From Clostridiales bacterium UBA4696 (lineage in GTDB: Bacteria; Bacillota; Clostridia; Oscillospirales; Oscillospiraceae): a stretch of 14,811 nucleotides of DNA. This document shows, in pieces, positions 13,063-14,811 of the stretch. Within the stretch, counting starts at the first letter, position 1, and each line of letters starts with the position of its first letter. The stretch spans positions 1 to 14,811 of the forward strand of contig DHKK01000040.1 of NCBI GenBank assembly GCA_002404795.1, in the 5' to 3' direction. A program made the position numbers and the translations under genes. The notes below the pieces were generated by a model, which worked only from the letters and a program-made list of their open reading frames with translations, ran no database searches and had not been told where the DNA came from.

Positions 13063-13502
13063 AGACCTTCCAGGGCCGTATCGTCACGCCCGGCTGCGCG
13101 CAGGCCGAGGCGCTCGTGTCGCACGGCGGACTCAATACGCTTGCCTCGTTCCAGAAATCGCTCCAGTTCGGCGACAAGACGGCCAAATGCGGCGACCAGA
13201 ATAACCCCGACCTCTACGGAAAGCCCATGGCGGGCAAGGCGCTCTGCCTGCCGCAGACCATCGGCTCGACCACGGGCGGCCTCGTCCTCTACTGCGCGTG
13301 CGCGATGGACCGGCAGCCGGCGTGCATGCTGTTTGCCAACCCCATCGACTCGCTGGCGGCCGCGGGCGCCATTCTCGCCGACGTCTGGCTCCAGCCCGGC
13401 AAGATGCCGGTCGTCGATTCTCTCGGCGAGGACTTCCTGGCCTATGTCAAGGACGGCATGTCCGTCACCATCGGGCCGGAGGGCCTGGTCACGGTGGAAT
13501 GA
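13059..13502 (+). CDS. Aconitase X small (swivelling) subunit, DUF126 type
   Basis: The partner of the preceding large subunit; in AcnX this swivel domain closes the active site and brings a catalytic Ser. The 147-aa product shows GKALCLPQTIGSTTGG (59-74), with the candidate catalytic Ser at 70, then ACMLFANPIDSLAAAGAILA (88-107) and MPVVDSLGEDF (116-126). The N-terminal stretch GLNTLASFQKSLQFGDK (24-40) and DQNNPDLYGK (46-55) make it longer than minimal DUF126 proteins and resemble the bacterial type II forms. The ATG overlaps the large-subunit stop (ATGA, 13059-13062), with AAAGGGGG upstream, so translation is coupled and the subunits are likely made in equal amounts. A terminator follows. 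Confidence 0.88.
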   Translation: MKTFQGRIVTPGCAQAEALVSHGGLNTLASFQKSLQFGDKTAKCGDQNNPDLYGKPMAGKALCLPQTIGSTTGGLVLYCACAMDRQPACMLFANPIDSLAAAGAILADVWLQPGKMPVVDSLGEDFLAYVKDGMSVTIGPEGLVTVE

Positions 13503-13512
13503 GCCCCGCGGA

Positions 13513-13558
13513 AAAACAAAAACGGTGCAGCCCGGGCACGGGCTGCACCTTGTTTTTT
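13513..13558. terminator. Bidirectional terminator after the AcnX operon
   Basis: A perfect 10-bp stem (13524-13533 with 13540-13549), loop GGGCAC, then TTG and six T (13553-13558) on the + strand. The A-rich run at 13513-13522 provides a T-rich tail on the minus strand. It closes the AcnX operon and the convergent minus-strand operon ending at 13557. Confidence 0.85.
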
Positions 13559-14153
13559 ATTGTCCACCGTCCTGCGGCTTTGCGGGGTCCGGGTCGGGGA
13601 AGTAGGTCGCCATACGGGGGTTATTTTCCACAGAATCGGGGTCGATGCCCTTCGCGGCGCACCATTTGAAAAACGCCTTGCTCAAAAACGCGTTCAGGTT
13701 CTGCATGGCGCTGTAGAGGTTGATCTCCTCCTCGCCCACGAACAGGATCGTGTTGACGCCGCCGCGGGTGAGAAGACTCCGCTGCCCCCTGATCTGGCTG
13801 TAGCGGAATTCCTGCTTGCCATGGCCCCAGGTCTTGTAGAGGAAGCCCTCGTCGTCATAATAGATCACGAACGAGAAATATGTACACAGCAGGATCACGC
13901 CGAAGATCACCGCCACGATGCTCCCGATGATAAACAGCGCATCCGGGGTCCCGGCCAGGTTCCTGACCAGCATTGCGATGCCCGCGAAGGTCAGGATCAC
14001 GCCGATCACGGCGCTCCTGCGCGGCGGGCGGACGACCTGCTTGCTTTTCTCCAGCCGCGATTTCGGAAACAGGAGCTTCAGCAGCGAGTCGATCAGAAAG
14101 CAGACGAGAAAGACGACGGCGCAGACGATCAGCACAAAGACGTATTTGTTCAT
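13557..14153 (-). CDS. Three-helix membrane protein with PH-like C-terminal domain
   Basis: A 198-aa protein of unknown function. Three hydrophobic helices lie at about 3-23, 46-64 and 72-97. The cytosolic part (about 95-170) has FSFVIYYDDEGFLYKTWG, FRYSQIRGQRSLLTRGG and NTILFVGEEEINLYSAMQ, a strand pattern like bacterial PH domains (DUF6560-like by memory), followed by a helix and a Pro/Asp-rich tail. The start at 14153 is well supported: its ATG overlaps the stop of the upstream cyclo-ligase gene in an ATGA, and GGGAGG lies seven bases before it. An extension to 14249 would add 32 basic residues read out of frame from the neighbour and is rejected. Being coupled to a folate gene need not mean a folate role. 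Confidence 0.75.
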   Translation of the reverse strand: MNKYVFVLIVCAVVFLVCFLIDSLLKLLFPKSRLEKSKQVVRPPRRSAVIGVILTFAGIAMLVRNLAGTPDALFIIGSIVAVIFGVILLCTYFSFVIYYDDEGFLYKTWGHGKQEFRYSQIRGQRSLLTRGGVNTILFVGEEEINLYSAMQNLNAFLSKAFFKWCAAKGIDPDSVENNPRMATYFPDPDPAKPQDGGQ

Positions 14154-14704
14154 CCCGCGTCCTCCCCGACCGGTGCGGACAGCACGTACTGCACCGGAAT
14201 GTCGTAGTCGTCCACGTCCAGATGCGCGAACATCTGGAAATCGTAGCACAGCGCCAGCGTCACATGCTGCCGGTGCACGGCGAGATACTTGTCGTAAAAT
14301 CCGCCGCCGTAGCCGCAGCGGTGTCCGTCCGGGTCGAAGGCGAGACCGGGCATGAGCACGAGCGCGGTCTCATCGTCGGCCACAGGCGTGTCGGCCACGG
14401 GCTCCGGGATGTTGTAGGCGCCGGGGGCGACGGCGGACAGATCGTCCAGCCACAAAAACCGCATCTCGTCGCCGAAGACCTTCGGCACGGCCACGCGCTT
14501 ACCGTCCTTCTGCGCCTGCTGCAGGATCTTCGCGGTGCGGACCTCCTGGTTGTAGGAAAGATAGCCGTACAGGCTCTTCGCGGCCCGGTAGGCCGGGTGC
14601 GCAAAGAGAAGCGCTGCCAGCCGGTCACTGGCCGCTTCGATCTGGGTGGGGGTCATGGCGCGCTTTTTTGCGCGGATCTTCGCGCGGAGGGCTTGCTTGT
14701 CCAT
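14150..14704 (-). CDS. 5-formyltetrahydrofolate cyclo-ligase (MTHFS)
   Basis: Converts 5-formyltetrahydrofolate plus ATP to 5,10-methenyltetrahydrofolate, returning stored folate to one-carbon metabolism in the cytosol. The 184-aa length is typical. Visible family features are the basic N-terminal ATP-binding helix (K3 to R15, LRAKIRAKKRAM), YLSYNQEVRT (48-57), VAVPKV (71-76) and the signature MPGLAFDPDGHRCGYGGGFY (118-137) followed by DKYL. GGGAGG lies seven bases before the ATG at 14704. The stop codon overlaps the start of the membrane protein gene downstream, so the two are translationally coupled. The product serves purine and thymidylate synthesis, a loose link with the dUTPase and NrdG genes far to the left. 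Confidence 0.92.
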   Translation of the reverse strand: MDKQALRAKIRAKKRAMTPTQIEAASDRLAALLFAHPAYRAAKSLYGYLSYNQEVRTAKILQQAQKDGKRVAVPKVFGDEMRFLWLDDLSAVAPGAYNIPEPVADTPVADDETALVLMPGLAFDPDGHRCGYGGGFYDKYLAVHRQHVTLALCYDFQMFAHLDVDDYDIPVQYVLSAPVGEDAG

Positions 14705-14726
14705 ATGGATACCTCCCGGGGCAAAC

Positions 14727-14745
14727 GCCGCGAACGCGGCTTTTT
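14727..14745 (+). other. Short hairpin with T5 in the cyclo-ligase leader region
   Basis: GCCGC (14727-14731) pairs with GCGGC (14736-14740) around GAAC, and T5 follows on the + strand. No + strand gene precedes it, so a terminator role is doubtful. On the minus strand it is a hairpin in the 5' leader of the cyclo-ligase mRNA. Confidence 0.3.
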
Positions 14746-14761
14746 GTTGGATATTGCTCCT

Positions 14762-14790
14762 ATTTTACCCCGGAATGCGCGCCGCGTCAA
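14762..14790 (-). promoter_or_regulatory. Promoter of the cyclo-ligase/membrane protein operon
   Basis: On the minus strand TTGACG (14790-14785) and TAAAAT (14767-14762) are separated by exactly 17 bp, each five of six to consensus. The leader is about 50 nt. Two overlapping odd-centred palindromes lie just upstream (14792-14802 and 14799-14809). Confidence 0.7.
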
Positions 14791-14811
14791 CTAATGCCAT
14801 TAAGTTAATCA

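Noticed and set aside
14154..14249. N-terminal extension of the PH-like membrane protein
   Set aside because: Reads the cyclo-ligase gene in another frame and gives an Arg/Gly-rich stretch; the ATGA-overlap start has a ribosome site.
1..14811. CRISPR arrays, tRNA or rRNA genes, insertion sequences, phage or defence genes
   Set aside because: I saw no regularly spaced repeats, no cloverleaf or rRNA-like stretch and no transposase, integrase or Cas-like protein on either strand.

Overview
The window looks like chromosomal DNA of a high-GC, strictly anaerobic Clostridia, most likely the Oscillospiraceae/Ruminococcaceae group. The reasons are the low-GC-type AGGAGG ribosome sites on GC-rich genes, an anaerobic ribonucleotide reductase activase, split aconitase X genes, several Gram-positive lipoprotein or single-pass membrane proteins, and a hairpin-rich spacer at the left end of a type I remember from such genomes. 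The taxonomic call is inference. No tRNA, rRNA, transposase, integrase, phage gene or CRISPR array was seen.

Layout: positions 1-84 hold three consecutive hairpins, the last a good terminator. A + strand operon follows: nrdG (139-666), dUTPase (675-1106) and a hydantoinase/dihydropyrimidinase (1129-2502), closed by a bidirectional terminator. Next come three minus-strand genes: a small uncharacterised protein (2563-2814), a single-pass membrane protein (2929-3450) and a large lipoprotein (3719-5011). Between the last two lies a strong + strand promoter that reads only into a terminator, giving a candidate small RNA of about 150 nt. A minus-strand gene for a six-helix membrane protein fused to a CAT/E2-like acyltransferase fold (5275-6690) diverges from a UvrD/Rep-family helicase (6843-8993).

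The right part holds an M29 aminopeptidase (9050-10273, minus), which diverges from an M18 aminopeptidase (10425-11717, +). The M18 gene is followed, without a convincing terminator, by the large and small subunits of aconitase X (11776-13062 and 13059-13502, ATGA overlap). The window ends with a minus-strand operon of 5-formyltetrahydrofolate cyclo-ligase (14150-14704) and a three-helix membrane protein with a PH-like C-terminal domain (13557-14153), again coupled by an ATGA overlap.

How the genes work together: the first operon concerns deoxynucleotide supply (NrdG), dUTP removal (dUTPase) and cyclic-amide or dihydropyrimidine hydrolysis. The M29/M18/AcnX block would combine removal of N-terminal residues from peptides with dehydration of a small hydroxy acid or hydroxyproline-like compound; the AcnX substrate cannot be read from sequence. 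Most genes are familiar families. The less explained parts are the orphan transcription unit near 3500-3684, the membrane/CAT-like fusion with an altered catalytic motif and an apparently leaderless mRNA, the symmetric repeats around the lipoprotein and helicase promoters, and the AcnX substrate.
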